The position numbers were made by a program, and so were the translations under genes. A DNA stretch of 64,000 bases, taken from positions 186,001-250,000 of the forward strand of contig NZ_JAJONF010000002.1 in the NCBI RefSeq assembly GCF_021462265.1, written 5' to 3'. This DNA is from Streptomyces shenzhenensis. Its GTDB lineage: Bacteria; Actinomycetota; Actinomycetes; Streptomycetales; Streptomycetaceae. The notes under the pieces are model-generated. The model worked only from the letters and a program-made list of their open reading frames with translations. It was not told the DNA's origin and searched no databases. This document shows positions 25,881 through 36,372 of the stretch, in pieces; position 1 is the first letter of the stretch, and the number at the start of each line of letters is the position of its first letter.

Positions 25881-26047
25881 GCAACGCACCCGCACCCGAC
25901 GGAGTACCCGAACACCCCCAAAGCGCTCACCGAATTCCCAGGCAGTGACCAGGAACGGACGGTCAATTTCCGGTTCGGCTACCCCTGTTCGCAGGCGATC
26001 AGTAGCCTCAGCTCGAACACCGGATCGCCTCAGCCTTGGAGAGATAC

Positions 26048-26860
26048 ATGGAGCGTCCCGCCTGGGCCCCACGGAGCATCGACATCTCGGTGCCGAGCGT
26101 TTCGCGTATCTACGACTACTACCTGGGCGGTTCGCACAATTTCGAGGTCGACCGGGAAGCGGCCCGCAAGGCGATGACGCACCTGCCCGGCCTGCCGAAG
26201 ATCATGCAGGCCAACCGCGCCTTCATGCGCCGCGCCGTCCGCTACGCCGTGGGCACCGGCATCGACCAGTTCCTGGACATCGGCTCGGGCATCCCCACCT
26301 TCGGAAACGTCCACGAGGTCGCGCAGGCGGCGCACCCCGGCTCCCGCGTGGTGTACGTCGACCACGACCCGGTCGCCGTGGCGCACAGCGTCGCGGTCCT
26401 TGAGGGCGCCGAGGACGCCGACGTGCTCGCCGCGGACCTCCGCAAGCCCCAGGAGATCCTGTCGAGCCCCCAGGTGGAGCGCCTCATCGACCTGAATCGG
26501 CCAGTGGCCCTGCTCCTCGTTGCCATACTGCACTTCGTGGAAGACACGGACGACCCGTACGGGGCAGTGGCACAGCTGCGCGACGCACTCGCGCCCGGCA
26601 GCCTGCTTGTTCTCACGCATGCCTCGTACGAGGGAATCCCGTTGCCGCCCGAGCGGGCCGAGGGCGCGGTGGACGTATACAAGGACATTCGCAACCCGCT
26701 GATCATGCGCTCGCGCGACGAGATCGCGCGGTTCTTCGAGGGGTACGACATGGTGGAGCCCGGACTGGTGCCGATGCCGCACTGGCGGCCGGAGTCGGCG
26801 CCGGAGGACGAGGATCCTTATGCCTTCGCCGGATTCGCCGGCGTGGGGATCGCGGCGTGA
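26048..26860 (+). CDS. SAM-dependent methyltransferase, DUF574 (PF04672) family
   Basis: 270 residues from ATG 26048 behind GGAGAG. The DUF574 signature is clear: RIYDYYLGGSHNFEVDREAA at the N terminus, the SAM-binding FLDIGSGIPT, the acidic VVYVDHDPVAVAHS, and ALLLVAILHFV. Streptomyces genomes carry many copies of this family, whose substrates are mostly unknown. The stop overlaps the GTG start of the following GGDEF-EAL gene (GTGA), so the two are translationally coupled. That makes a link with c-di-GMP signalling likely, though what is methylated is not known. Confidence 0.9.
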   Translation: MERPAWAPRSIDISVPSVSRIYDYYLGGSHNFEVDREAARKAMTHLPGLPKIMQANRAFMRRAVRYAVGTGIDQFLDIGSGIPTFGNVHEVAQAAHPGSRVVYVDHDPVAVAHSVAVLEGAEDADVLAADLRKPQEILSSPQVERLIDLNRPVALLLVAILHFVEDTDDPYGAVAQLRDALAPGSLLVLTHASYEGIPLPPERAEGAVDVYKDIRNPLIMRSRDEIARFFEGYDMVEPGLVPMPHWRPESAPEDEDPYAFAGFAGVGIAA

Positions 26861-29001
26861 CCGCGGAGCCGGGCGGCCCGGAGGACAGACTGCGCAGGTA
26901 CGCGACGATCTGGAGCCGGGCGGTGTTCCCGGTCACCTCCACGTCCATGACCCGCCCCGAGTTCGAGGAACAACTGCTGCCGCTGGCCCGCCGGCTGAGC
27001 GAGATCCTGCTGGCGCACGGCTTCGACGCCGACGAGGCCCGGCAGGTGGGCGCCGCGCTGATCGACGCGCACTGCACCGACCCCGAGGCGCTGACCCGCT
27101 CCCTCGACTGCGTCGACGCGTACCTGGTCCTGTACTGCGGCGAGGACGGCCCCCAGGACGAGCTGCGGATGCGTTCCTCGCGGATCCAGCACGCGATGGC
27201 GGCCGGGTTCGCCCAGGCGCTGCGTGAGCGCACGCTGGCCGAACAGGAGGCCATCGCCCAGGCCGCGTTGCGCGCCCAGGGCGTGGTCGCCCAGGCGCTG
27301 CACGCGAGCGAGGCCCGCTTCCGCGCCGTCTTCGAGGGCGCGGCGATAGGAATCGGCATCGCCGACCTCGAAGGCAACGTCCTCCAGGTCAACGGCGCCC
27401 TGTTGCGCATGTTCGGCGGGTCCGAGCAGATCCTGCGCGGCCGCAAGGTCATGGAGTGGGCGCATCCCGAGGACGCGCCGCAGACCTGGCGGCTCTACGA
27501 GGAGCTGGTGCGCGGCGAACGCGAGCACTACCACGTCGAGAAGGCGTTCAACCGCTCGGACGGGACGGTCCTGTGGACCAACCTGACCGTCTCCCTGCTC
27601 CGGGACGCGGACGGGGAGCCGCAGTACCAGCTGGCCCTCATGGAGGACACCACCGAGCGCCGCCTGCTCAACCTCCGGCTGCGCTACGAGGCCACCCACG
27701 ACGCGCTCACCGGCCTGCCCAACCGCACGCTGTTCTTCGAGCGCCTGGAGAAGGCCCTGTCGGCCGGCGAGGACCAGCGCTTCGGCCTGTGCTACCTCGA
27801 CCTGGACGGCTTCAAGACCATCAACGACAGCCTCGGCCACTCGGCCGGCGACCGGCTCCTCGTGGAGGTCGCCGACCGGCTGCAGTCCTGCGCGACCGCG
27901 CCCGGCGAGATGGTCGCCCGGCTCGGCGGCGACGAGTTCGTGGCGCTGACCACCGGCCCGGCCACCCAGCGCGAGGTCGACGACCTGGCCGACCGCATCA
28001 TGAACGCCCTGATCACCCCGATCAGCATCGACGGCCGCGAACTCATGGTCCGCGGATCCATCGGCATCGTCGAGGGCCCGGCGGGCGAGCGCACCCCGGC
28101 CGAGGTGCTGCGCAGCGCCGACATCACGATGTACCGGGCCAAGTCCGCGGGCGGCAACCGCTTCGAGCTGGCCGACCCGGAGGCGGACGCCCGCGCGATC
28201 ACCCGGCACGGCCTGACCACCGCGCTGCCCGCCGCCCTGGACCGGGGCGAGTTCTTCATCGAGTACCAGCCGCTGGTCCACCTCGGTGACGGGAGTGTGC
28301 GCGGCGCCGAGGCCCTGGTCCGCTGGCTGCACCCGCAGCACGGCGTCCTCGGCCCCGACCGGTTCATCCCGCTCGCCGAACACACGGGTCTCATCGTGCC
28401 GTTGGGCCGCTGGGTGCTGGAGGAGTCGATCCGCCAGGCCCGCGAATGGCGGGAGCGCTACGGCGAGCACGACGGCGTGGGCCCCCTGCGGATCAACGTC
28501 AACCTCTCCCCGTGCCAGCTCAGCCACCCCGGCCTGGTCCAGGACACGGTGGACATCCTGGAGCGGACCGGAGTGGCCCCGGACGCCCTCTGCCTGGAGG
28601 TCACCGAGTCCGCGCTCATCGGCGCCGACGACGACCTCCTCAAACCCCTGCGGCGCCTCGCCGAGATGGGTGTGGACATCGCCCTGGACGACTTCGGCAC
28701 CGGCTACTCGAACCTCGCCAACCTCCGCCGTCTCCCGGTGAGCATCCTCAAACTGGACCGCTCCTTCACCCAGAGCATGCAGCAGTTCCCGGCGGACCCG
28801 GTCGACCTCAAGATCGTGGAGGGCATCGTGGCCCTGGCCCACGGCCTGGACCTCGCCGTCACGGTGGAGGGAGTGGAGACCGGAGCTCAGGCCGAACAAC
28901 TGCGCATACTCGGCTGCGACACCGCCCAGGGCTGGTACTACGCCCGTCCGGGCCCACCCGAGCGTCTCCACGACCTGGCACTGGTGGACGCGACGGGCTG
29001 A
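26857..29001 (+). CDS. rmdA: PAS-GGDEF-EAL cyclic-di-GMP protein, RmdA-like
   Basis: 714 residues. A roughly 150-residue N-terminal helical region precedes a PAS domain (about 155-275), then GGDEF (about 280-440, intact RLGGDEFVAL) and EAL (about 450-705). EAL residues needed for phosphodiesterase activity are present: EALVRW, NVNLSPCQL, LEVTES, LDDFGTGYSNL, KLDRSF, VEGVET. The inhibitory RxxD motif five residues before GGDEF is absent. No membrane helix. The architecture and neighbours (LysR, sdhCAB, then a GNAT/PlsC pair) match S. coelicolor rmdA (SCO0928), a c-di-GMP phosphodiesterase controlling development. Symbol assigned on domain order and synteny from memory. Confidence 0.85.
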   Translation: MTAEPGGPEDRLRRYATIWSRAVFPVTSTSMTRPEFEEQLLPLARRLSEILLAHGFDADEARQVGAALIDAHCTDPEALTRSLDCVDAYLVLYCGEDGPQDELRMRSSRIQHAMAAGFAQALRERTLAEQEAIAQAALRAQGVVAQALHASEARFRAVFEGAAIGIGIADLEGNVLQVNGALLRMFGGSEQILRGRKVMEWAHPEDAPQTWRLYEELVRGEREHYHVEKAFNRSDGTVLWTNLTVSLLRDADGEPQYQLALMEDTTERRLLNLRLRYEATHDALTGLPNRTLFFERLEKALSAGEDQRFGLCYLDLDGFKTINDSLGHSAGDRLLVEVADRLQSCATAPGEMVARLGGDEFVALTTGPATQREVDDLADRIMNALITPISIDGRELMVRGSIGIVEGPAGERTPAEVLRSADITMYRAKSAGGNRFELADPEADARAITRHGLTTALPAALDRGEFFIEYQPLVHLGDGSVRGAEALVRWLHPQHGVLGPDRFIPLAEHTGLIVPLGRWVLEESIRQAREWRERYGEHDGVGPLRINVNLSPCQLSHPGLVQDTVDILERTGVAPDALCLEVTESALIGADDDLLKPLRRLAEMGVDIALDDFGTGYSNLANLRRLPVSILKLDRSFTQSMQQFPADPVDLKIVEGIVALAHGLDLAVTVEGVETGAQAEQLRILGCDTAQGWYYARPGPPERLHDLALVDATG

Positions 29002-29387
29002 GCGCCCGGCGCGTCGAAGCGGGCACACCGGGGCGCCCAGCCGGGACGGAGGCCGGCCGCGCCCACGCCGGGGGCCTGCCGCACCGGGCACTCCGAGGCG
29101 TCGCACGGTGCGTGGTGCCCGGCTCCGCCGGCCCCTGGTCCGCACACCGGACAAGGCCACTCCGCCGTCCTCGGCTCGGGCCGCGCCGGTTCGGGAGGCT
29201 TCGAAGCGGGCGTGTACACCCGCCGTGCCGCTTCGGGACGCAGCGCCGGTACAGGGCGGCGACCGCGGCGGTACCTCCCGCTCCGTGTCCGATCGATGGC
29301 CATCGAATCGGGAGGTGGCGATGTCGGTACCAGGACGGTTCGGGCCGGGCCGTCGGTGCGACCCGCGCAGGGGACGAGTGCGGCCGC
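29002..29387. other. Intergenic region with a possible small Cys-rich ORF on the minus strand
   Basis: 386 bp between convergent rmdA and a LysR gene. On the minus strand an open frame from 29303 to 28938 encodes CPVC, then HH, C and ECPV over about 27 residues, a zinc-ribbon-like spacing, with about 84 percent G/C at third positions in that stretch. No convincing ribosome-binding site is seen and the frame runs 64 bp into rmdA, so it is not called as a gene. Confidence 0.35.
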
Positions 29388-30272
29388 TCAGCGCTCCAGC
29401 AGCATCCTCTGCAGCTCCCGGGCGGCCCGAGGCGGCGCCACATCACTGCGGTGCGCCAGCGCGATCGTCCGGTGCAACCCCGGCCGGGCCAGCGGAGTGA
29501 CCCGCAACCCCCGCCCCGAACGGGTGGCGACCATCCGGGGAACCACCGCCACCCCGAGCCCCGCCCGTACGAACCCCAGCACCGCGTCCATCTCACCTCC
29601 CTCGACGGCGAACCCCGGCTCGAACCCCGCGGAGCGGCACGCGGCGACCGTCAGCTCCCGCAGGTCGTACCCGTGCCGGAACATGACCAGCCGCTCCCCC
29701 TCCAGATCCGCGATCCGCACCCCGCCCGGCGCCCGCCCGGGCGCCGGCGCCTCGGGGGAGGACACCACCACCAGGTCCTCCCGCAGCAGCTCCACGGCGG
29801 TCAGCGCGGGCGACGCCGGCGGCAGGGGCAGCACGATCAGCGCCAGGTCCAGCGCCCCGCGCGCCAGCTCCCGTACCAGGTCATGGGACCCGCTCTCCTC
29901 GATGAGCAGCTGGATCCCCGGATACCGGTCGTGGTACGCCCGCAGCACGTCCGGCAGCAGCCCGGTGCACAGGCTCGGCGTCGCCCCGAGCCGCACCCGC
30001 CCGCTGCGCAGCTGCACCAGCTCCTGCACCTCGTGCCGCGCGGTGTCGGCGTCCGCGAGGATCCGCCGGGCCAGCGGCAGCAGCGCCTCGCCCGCGTCGG
30101 TGAGGGTGATGTTGCCCCGGGCCCGCAGGAACAGATCCGCCCCCAGCTCCCGTTCCAGCGCCTTGATCTGCTGGGACAGCGACGGCTGGGCGACATGGAC
30201 CAGCTCGGCGGCGCGCGTGAAGTGCCGGGTCTCGGCCACGGCGACGAAGTACTGAAGCTGCTGGAACTGCAT
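29388..30272 (-). CDS. LysR-family regulator divergent from sdhCAB
   Basis: 294 residues from ATG 30272 (MQFQQLQYFVAVAETRHF), with the N-terminal helix-turn-helix AAELVHVAQPSLSQQIKA and ERELGADLFLR. The C-terminal co-inducer domain is complete. An upstream in-frame start (30314) would place it over the palindrome at 30280-30298 and is less likely. It is divergent from sdhC with that palindrome between them, so it probably regulates the sdh operon and itself. The same arrangement occurs at SCO0925-SCO0922 in S. coelicolor, from memory. Confidence 0.9.
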   Translation of the reverse strand: MQFQQLQYFVAVAETRHFTRAAELVHVAQPSLSQQIKALERELGADLFLRARGNITLTDAGEALLPLARRILADADTARHEVQELVQLRSGRVRLGATPSLCTGLLPDVLRAYHDRYPGIQLLIEESGSHDLVRELARGALDLALIVLPLPPASPALTAVELLREDLVVVSSPEAPAPGRAPGGVRIADLEGERLVMFRHGYDLRELTVAACRSAGFEPGFAVEGGEMDAVLGFVRAGLGVAVVPRMVATRSGRGLRVTPLARPGLHRTIALAHRSDVAPPRAARELQRMLLER

Positions 30273-30279
30273 GGGTACA

Positions 30280-30298
30280 CGATAGCTTCTGGCTATCG
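30280..30298. promoter_or_regulatory. LysR operator upstream of sdhC
   Basis: Perfect inverted repeat CGATAGC-TTCTG-GCTATCG, 7-5-7, starting eight bases upstream of the LysR ATG and about 58 bp before sdhC. AT-rich in contrast to its surroundings. LysR dimers typically bind such T-N11-A dyads. Confidence 0.75.
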
Positions 30299-30317
30299 AA
30301 TCAAGCTGGACCATGTC

Positions 30318-30348
30318 TTGGACCGATGGGGCCGTTCGGCCCTACCGT
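30318..30348 (+). promoter_or_regulatory. Possible sdhC promoter
   Basis: TTGGAC (30318-30323) and TACCGT (30343-30348) are separated by 19 bp. Transcription from here would begin near the sdhC ATG at 30356, giving a short or absent leader. No ribosome-binding site is visible before that ATG, which fits. The -10 element is a weak match, so this is tentative. Confidence 0.3.
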
Positions 30349-30355
30349 CCTGAAC

Positions 30356-31063
30356 ATGGCTCTGGCAACGCGGACGGATCGACGGCCGTCCATGACACGC
30401 ACGATGTGGGACAGCTCCGTCGGCAAGAAGACCGTGATGGCCGTCAGCGGCCTGATCATGCTGCTCTACCTGGTCGCGCACATGATCGGGAACCTGAAGA
30501 TCTACTTCGGGGCGGGCGAGTTCAACCACTACGCCCACTGGCTGCGCACCGTAGGCGAACCGTTCATGCACTACGAGTGGACGCTGTGGCTCATCAGGAT
30601 CGTCCTGGTCGTCGCCGTGGTCGCCCACGCCACGTCCGCCTACCAGCTCAGCCGCCGGGACATCAGGGCGCGCCCCACCAAGTACGTGCACGGCAGGCCC
30701 CGGGCCAGCTACGCGACCCGCACCATGCGCTGGGGCGGGATCATCCTCGGCCTGTTCATCGTCTGGCACATCCTCGACCTGACCACCGGCACCGTGCACT
30801 CCGGCGGCTTCCAGGAGGGCCACCCGTACCAGAACGTCGTGGACACCTTCTCCACCTGGTACGGCGACGTGATCTACATCGTCGCGATGCTCGCGCTCGG
30901 CCTGCACATCCGGCACGGCTTCTGGAGCGCCGCCCAGACCCTCGGCGCCGGCAGCCGCACCCGCGACCGCGGTCTCAAGATCGTCGCCAACGTTCTCGCG
31001 CTGCTGCTCACGGCCGGTTTCATCGCCGTACCCGTGGGCGTCATGACCGGAGTGGTGAGCTGA
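30356..31063 (+). CDS. sdhC: Succinate dehydrogenase/fumarate reductase cytochrome b subunit
   Basis: 235 residues with five hydrophobic helices and conserved candidate haem-ligand histidines ([39 protein letters not shown]). This matches the single-chain, di-haem (type B) cytochrome b subunit that anchors SdhA and SdhB to the membrane and passes electrons to menaquinone. The ATG at 30356 is two bases after TGAAC with no clear ribosome-binding site. First gene of a three-gene operon; sdhA begins two bases after its stop. Probably the second sdh set of the genome, as in S. coelicolor SCO0922-SCO0924. Confidence 0.9.
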   Translation: MALATRTDRRPSMTRTMWDSSVGKKTVMAVSGLIMLLYLVAHMIGNLKIYFGAGEFNHYAHWLRTVGEPFMHYEWTLWLIRIVLVVAVVAHATSAYQLSRRDIRARPTKYVHGRPRASYATRTMRWGGIILGLFIVWHILDLTTGTVHSGGFQEGHPYQNVVDTFSTWYGDVIYIVAMLALGLHIRHGFWSAAQTLGAGSRTRDRGLKIVANVLALLLTAGFIAVPVGVMTGVVS

Positions 31064-31064
31064 C

Positions 31065-33010
<1,946 letters not shown>

Positions 33011-33014
<4 letters not shown>

Positions 33015-33760
33015 AGCTCACCCTGCGCGTCTGGCGGCAGCGCAACGCCGACGCCGACGGCGCGATGTCCACGTACGAGGTGGACGGCATCTCGTCGGAC
33101 ATGTCGTTCCTCGAAATGCTCGACACCCTCAACGAGGAGCTCATCCTGCGCGGCGAGGACCCGGTCGCCTTCGATCACGACTGCCGCGAGGGAATCTGCG
33201 GCGCGTGTTCCCTGGTGATCAACGGGGACGCGCACGGGCCGGAGCGCACCACCACCTGCCAGCTGCACATGCGGTCCTTCAAGGACGGCGACACGATCGA
33301 CATCGAGCCGTGGCGGGCGTCCGCGTTCCCGGTGATCAAGGACCTGGTGGTGGACCGGTCGGCGTTCGACCGGATCATCCAGGCCGGCGGGTACGTCACC
33401 GCGCCGACCGGGGCCGCGCCGGAGGCCCACGCCACGGCGGTGCCGAAGGCCGACGCCGACTTCGCGTTCGAGCACGCCGAGTGCATCGGGTGCGGGGCGT
33501 GTGTCGCCGCCTGCCCGAACGGCGCGGCGATGCTGTTCACGTCCGCCAAGGTGAACCACCTGAACGTGCTGCCGCAGGGGGCGCCCGAGCGGGAGACGCG
33601 GGTGCTGGACATGGTGGCGCAGATGGACGAGGAGGGCTTCGGGGGGTGCACGCTGACGGGGGAGTGCGCGACGGCCTGTCCGAAGGGGATTCCCCTGATG
33701 TCCATCACGAGCATGAACAGGGAGTGGCTGCGAGCCACGCGGAAGGCGGGCAAGCGGTAG
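33011..33760 (+). CDS. sdhB: Succinate dehydrogenase/fumarate reductase iron-sulfur subunit
   Basis: 249 residues. The N-terminal [2Fe-2S] ligands are in [13 protein letters not shown] and a later TTTCQLH. The C-terminal ferredoxin-like domain has [12 protein letters not shown] and [16 protein letters not shown], giving the [4Fe-4S] and third cluster ligands. Transfers electrons from SdhA to the cytochrome subunit. Coupled to sdhA by an ATGA overlap. A hairpin terminator follows at 33849. Confidence 0.93.
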
Positions 33761-33848
33761 CGCCGTCGCGAGGCCCGGCGCCGGTGACGGGGCGCCGCTG
33801 TGCGGGGCGCTGAAAAGTGAGTGACGTTCGCCGAAAGGTGCGGACGGG

Positions 33849-33878
33849 CGGGGCCGGGGCTGGTGCTCTCCGGCCCCG
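33849..33878 (+). terminator. Probable terminator after sdhCAB
   Basis: Perfect nine-base stem CGGGGCCGG/CCGGCCCCG with a 12-base loop, followed by TCTCGCGTTT, 88 bp past sdhB. The surrounding 315-bp gap (33761-34075) shows no gene; the promoter for the next operon should lie in its right half. Confidence 0.6.
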
Positions 33879-34075
33879 TCTCGCGTTTCCGGGTGGCCGT
33901 GGGGGCACGATAGCGTCACCCCGGCGCCTCCGTGAGTGACCGGACGGGCCCCGACCCCCGGCATTCAGCAGTCCCACATCCACGGGTCCCGCGTACGTCA
34001 CGCCGAGTCCAGCCTGCCACGGAAGAAAGCAGGTGCAGTTTTCCTCAGCTTCCGCTCGGCGCAGGAGACCTCCCT

Positions 34076-34852
34076 ATGACCGCCATGCCCGCCTCACCCC
34101 CCGCCCTCGCCGCCCCGCCCGGGGACTCCGGCTACCTGGTCCAGCTCGCCCGTGACGAGGACGACGTCCGGGCCGCGCAGCGGCTGCGCCACCAGGTGTT
34201 CGCCGGAGAGATGGGCGCCCGGCTCGACGGGCCGGAGCCGGGTCTGGACGTGGACGCCTTCGACGCGTACTGCGACCACCTCCTCATCCGCGAGGCCCTC
34301 ACCGGCGAGGTCGTCGGCACCTACCGGCTGCTGCCGCCGGAGCGTGCCGCGGTCGCCGGCCGCCTGTACTCCGAGGGCGAGTTCGACCTGGGCCCGCTGG
34401 CCGGCATCCGGTCCGGCCTCGTCGAGGTCGGCCGCTCCTGTGTGCACCCCGCCCACCGCGACGGCGCCGTCATCGGTCTGATCTGGGCCGGCATAGCCCG
34501 GTACATGGTGGACCGCGGCCACGAGTGGCTGGCCGGCTGCTGCTCCGTCCCGCTCGCCGACGGCGGTGCCCTCGCCGCCGCCACCTGGGACCGGGTCCAG
34601 GCCAAGCACCTCGCACCGGAGGAGTTCCGGGTACGGCCGCTGCGGCCCTGGGTGCCCACCGGTCCGGCCCCCGAGGCGGCCCGCACCGAGCTGCCCGCCC
34701 TGCTGCGCGGCTACCTCCGCCTCGGCGCCTGGGTGTGCGGGGAGCCCGCGCACGACCCGGACTTCGGGGTCGCCGACATGTACGTGCTGCTGTCGATGAG
34801 CCGGGTCAACGCGCGCTATCTGCGGCACTTCCTCTCGCTCGTCCCGGCCTGA
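34076..34852 (+). CDS. olsB: OlsB-like GNAT N-acyltransferase (ornithine lipid synthesis, first step)
   Basis: 258 residues from ATG 34076 behind AGGAG. It belongs to the Acetyltransf_5 (hemolysin/OlsB) family: RLRHQVFAGEMGA, DEYCDHLL-type HLLIRE, GTYRLLPP, and VEVGRSCVHPAHRDG, the acyl-donor binding loop. OlsB attaches a 3-hydroxy fatty acid to ornithine, giving lyso-ornithine lipid. The next gene is a PlsC-type O-acyltransferase overlapping by one base, so together they form the two-step ornithine lipid pathway. From memory the S. coelicolor homologues are SCO0921 and SCO0920. Confidence 0.85.
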   Translation: MTAMPASPPALAAPPGDSGYLVQLARDEDDVRAAQRLRHQVFAGEMGARLDGPEPGLDVDAFDAYCDHLLIREALTGEVVGTYRLLPPERAAVAGRLYSEGEFDLGPLAGIRSGLVEVGRSCVHPAHRDGAVIGLIWAGIARYMVDRGHEWLAGCCSVPLADGGALAAATWDRVQAKHLAPEEFRVRPLRPWVPTGPAPEAARTELPALLRGYLRLGAWVCGEPAHDPDFGVADMYVLLSMSRVNARYLRHFLSLVPA

Positions 34853-35715
34853 TGAGCGTCTGGCTGCCCAGCGCGCCCTGCACTCCGGGCGCGTGTGTGG
34901 AGCGCGCGGGGTCGCTGACGGCCCTGCCCCGGGCCGTGCTGCGGTTCGCCGCGGTCGTGGCCCTGATGCTCGTCGCCGTCGCGCTGCTGCCGCTCGGCGG
35001 CAGGATCCCCGCCGCATGGGTGCGGCGGTTCTCCCGCACGCTCGTCCGGGCCGCCGGGGTCCGGATCCGGATCACCGGCAGTGCCCCGGGCAGCGGTGGG
35101 GTGCTGCTGGTCGCCAACCACATCTCCTGGCTGGACATCCCGCTGCTGGCCGCCGTACGGCCGGCGCGGATGCTCGCCAAGAAGGAGATCCGCGAGTGGC
35201 CGGTGGCCGGCGCGCTGGTGGCCGGGGCCGGGGCGCTGTTCATCGACCGGGACCGGCTGCGCGCACTGCCGGACACGGTCGGCCGGATCGCCGGAGCGCT
35301 TCGGGAGGGGGCCGCGGTGGTCGCCTTCCCGGAGGGCAGCACCTGGTGCGGCCGGGCCCAGGGGCGGTTCCGGCGGGCCGTGTTCCAGGCCGCGCTGGAC
35401 GCCGGTGCGCCCGTGCAGCCGGTGCGGCTGCGCTACCGGCTGGCGGCGGGAGCGGCCAGCACCGTGCCCGCCTACGTCGGCGAGGACACGCTGCTGGCCT
35501 CCCTCTGGCGCGTGGTGACGACCCGCGGCCTGGTGGCCGAGGTGGACATACGTCCGCTGATACCGGCCGGCAGTCACCCGGACCGTCGCACCCTCGCCCG
35601 CGCCGCGCAGCCGGTGACCCATGAGCCGGCCTGGACGCACGCGGCCCTGGTGGGCCCCGGGCGGGCCGCTCAGTGGCCGGTCTCCACGTGGCGCCTGACC
35701 AAGTCCACCCCGTAG
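34852..35715 (+). CDS. olsA: OlsA-like lysophospholipid/lyso-ornithine-lipid acyltransferase (PlsC domain)
   Basis: 287 residues. An N-terminal membrane helix (LRFAAVVALMLVAVALLPLG) precedes a PlsC domain with the catalytic NHISWLD (H-x4-D) and FPEGST, plus the RARMLAKKEI and GALFIDRDR blocks. It esterifies the 3-hydroxyl of lyso-ornithine lipid or acylates lysophosphatidic acid. The ATG shares its A with the stop of olsB, so the pair is coupled. Terminator hairpin at 35727. The assignment to ornithine lipid rests on the adjacent OlsB-type gene. Confidence 0.85.
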   Translation: MSVWLPSAPCTPGACVERAGSLTALPRAVLRFAAVVALMLVAVALLPLGGRIPAAWVRRFSRTLVRAAGVRIRITGSAPGSGGVLLVANHISWLDIPLLAAVRPARMLAKKEIREWPVAGALVAGAGALFIDRDRLRALPDTVGRIAGALREGAAVVAFPEGSTWCGRAQGRFRRAVFQAALDAGAPVQPVRLRYRLAAGAASTVPAYVGEDTLLASLWRVVTTRGLVAEVDIRPLIPAGSHPDRRTLARAAQPVTHEPAWTHAALVGPGRAAQWPVSTWRLTKSTP

Positions 35716-35726
35716 GGCGTGACAGC

Positions 35727-35758
35727 GGCTCGCGGGGCAGGGACACACCCCGCGAGCC
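35727..35758 (+). terminator. Terminator after olsA
   Basis: Perfect 11-base stem GGCTCGCGGGG/CCCCGCGAGCC with a ten-base loop, 12 bp past the stop codon. No T tract follows, as is usual in this GC range. The rest of the gap to 35962 holds no gene. Confidence 0.75.
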
Positions 35759-35962
35759 CTGGGCCTGGGCGTGGGGCCCGCCGTCTGGATCACGCCGACG
35801 TCGGGTCGTCGGCCGTCGGCGTCCCCCAGGTGCCCCACCTCCGCCCCGCACCCGCACGCTCGCGCGGGGACACCCCCGGCGCCCCGCTCGGGTCGGCCGG
35901 CAAGGCGCCGGGCGTCCAGGCCGGGCCGATCCGAGGAACAGGCCCTTGCCCGGGGCGGCTCG

Positions 35963-36154
35963 CTACTGCGGAGGGTTGCCCTGCCTCCGCTCCCGCTCGA
36001 TGTAGTCGTCGGCCTGCTTCTGGGCCATGTCGACCTGGGACCGGTACTTGTCTCCGGTCCGCTGGTCGATCATGTCGCCGCCCTTTTGGACGCCCTGTCT
36101 GGCCTGGTCCTCGTGGCCCTTGAGCATCCCCTTGAGCTTGTCCAGCATGGACAT
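35963..36154 (-). CDS. Small antitoxin-like protein (MT0933/Rv0909 family)
   Basis: 63 residues from ATG 36154 with GAGGAGGG six bases upstream. Highly charged and helical: [16 protein letters not shown], then [19 protein letters not shown]. The KGGDMIDxxTGxKY core matches the MT0933_antitox family (Rv0909). In Mycobacterium some members are paired with a toxin, but no toxin-like gene is adjacent here, so it may be a stress-related small protein. It is divergent from the Clp gene, with 218 bp between. Confidence 0.8.
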   Translation of the reverse strand: MSMLDKLKGMLKGHEDQARQGVQKGGDMIDQRTGDKYRSQVDMAQKQADDYIERERRQGNPPQ

Positions 36155-36372
36155 GGCAGCCCTCCTCGCCGGTTGCGGCTTCCACCTCCAGCCTCACCGG
36201 CCGCGGCGCCGTCCGCATCTCGGCGGCGTCCCCGTGCGGGCCCGGCGCGCCTGTGCGAGCTTGGAGACGCGGATTTCCGCCGTCCGCGCAGGCCGCCCGC
36301 AGCCCCCGTACCGGCTTCCGCGCAGCCGCCCCCAGCCCCCCCGCACAGCCGTCCGCAGAAAGGCCCGGCCCC

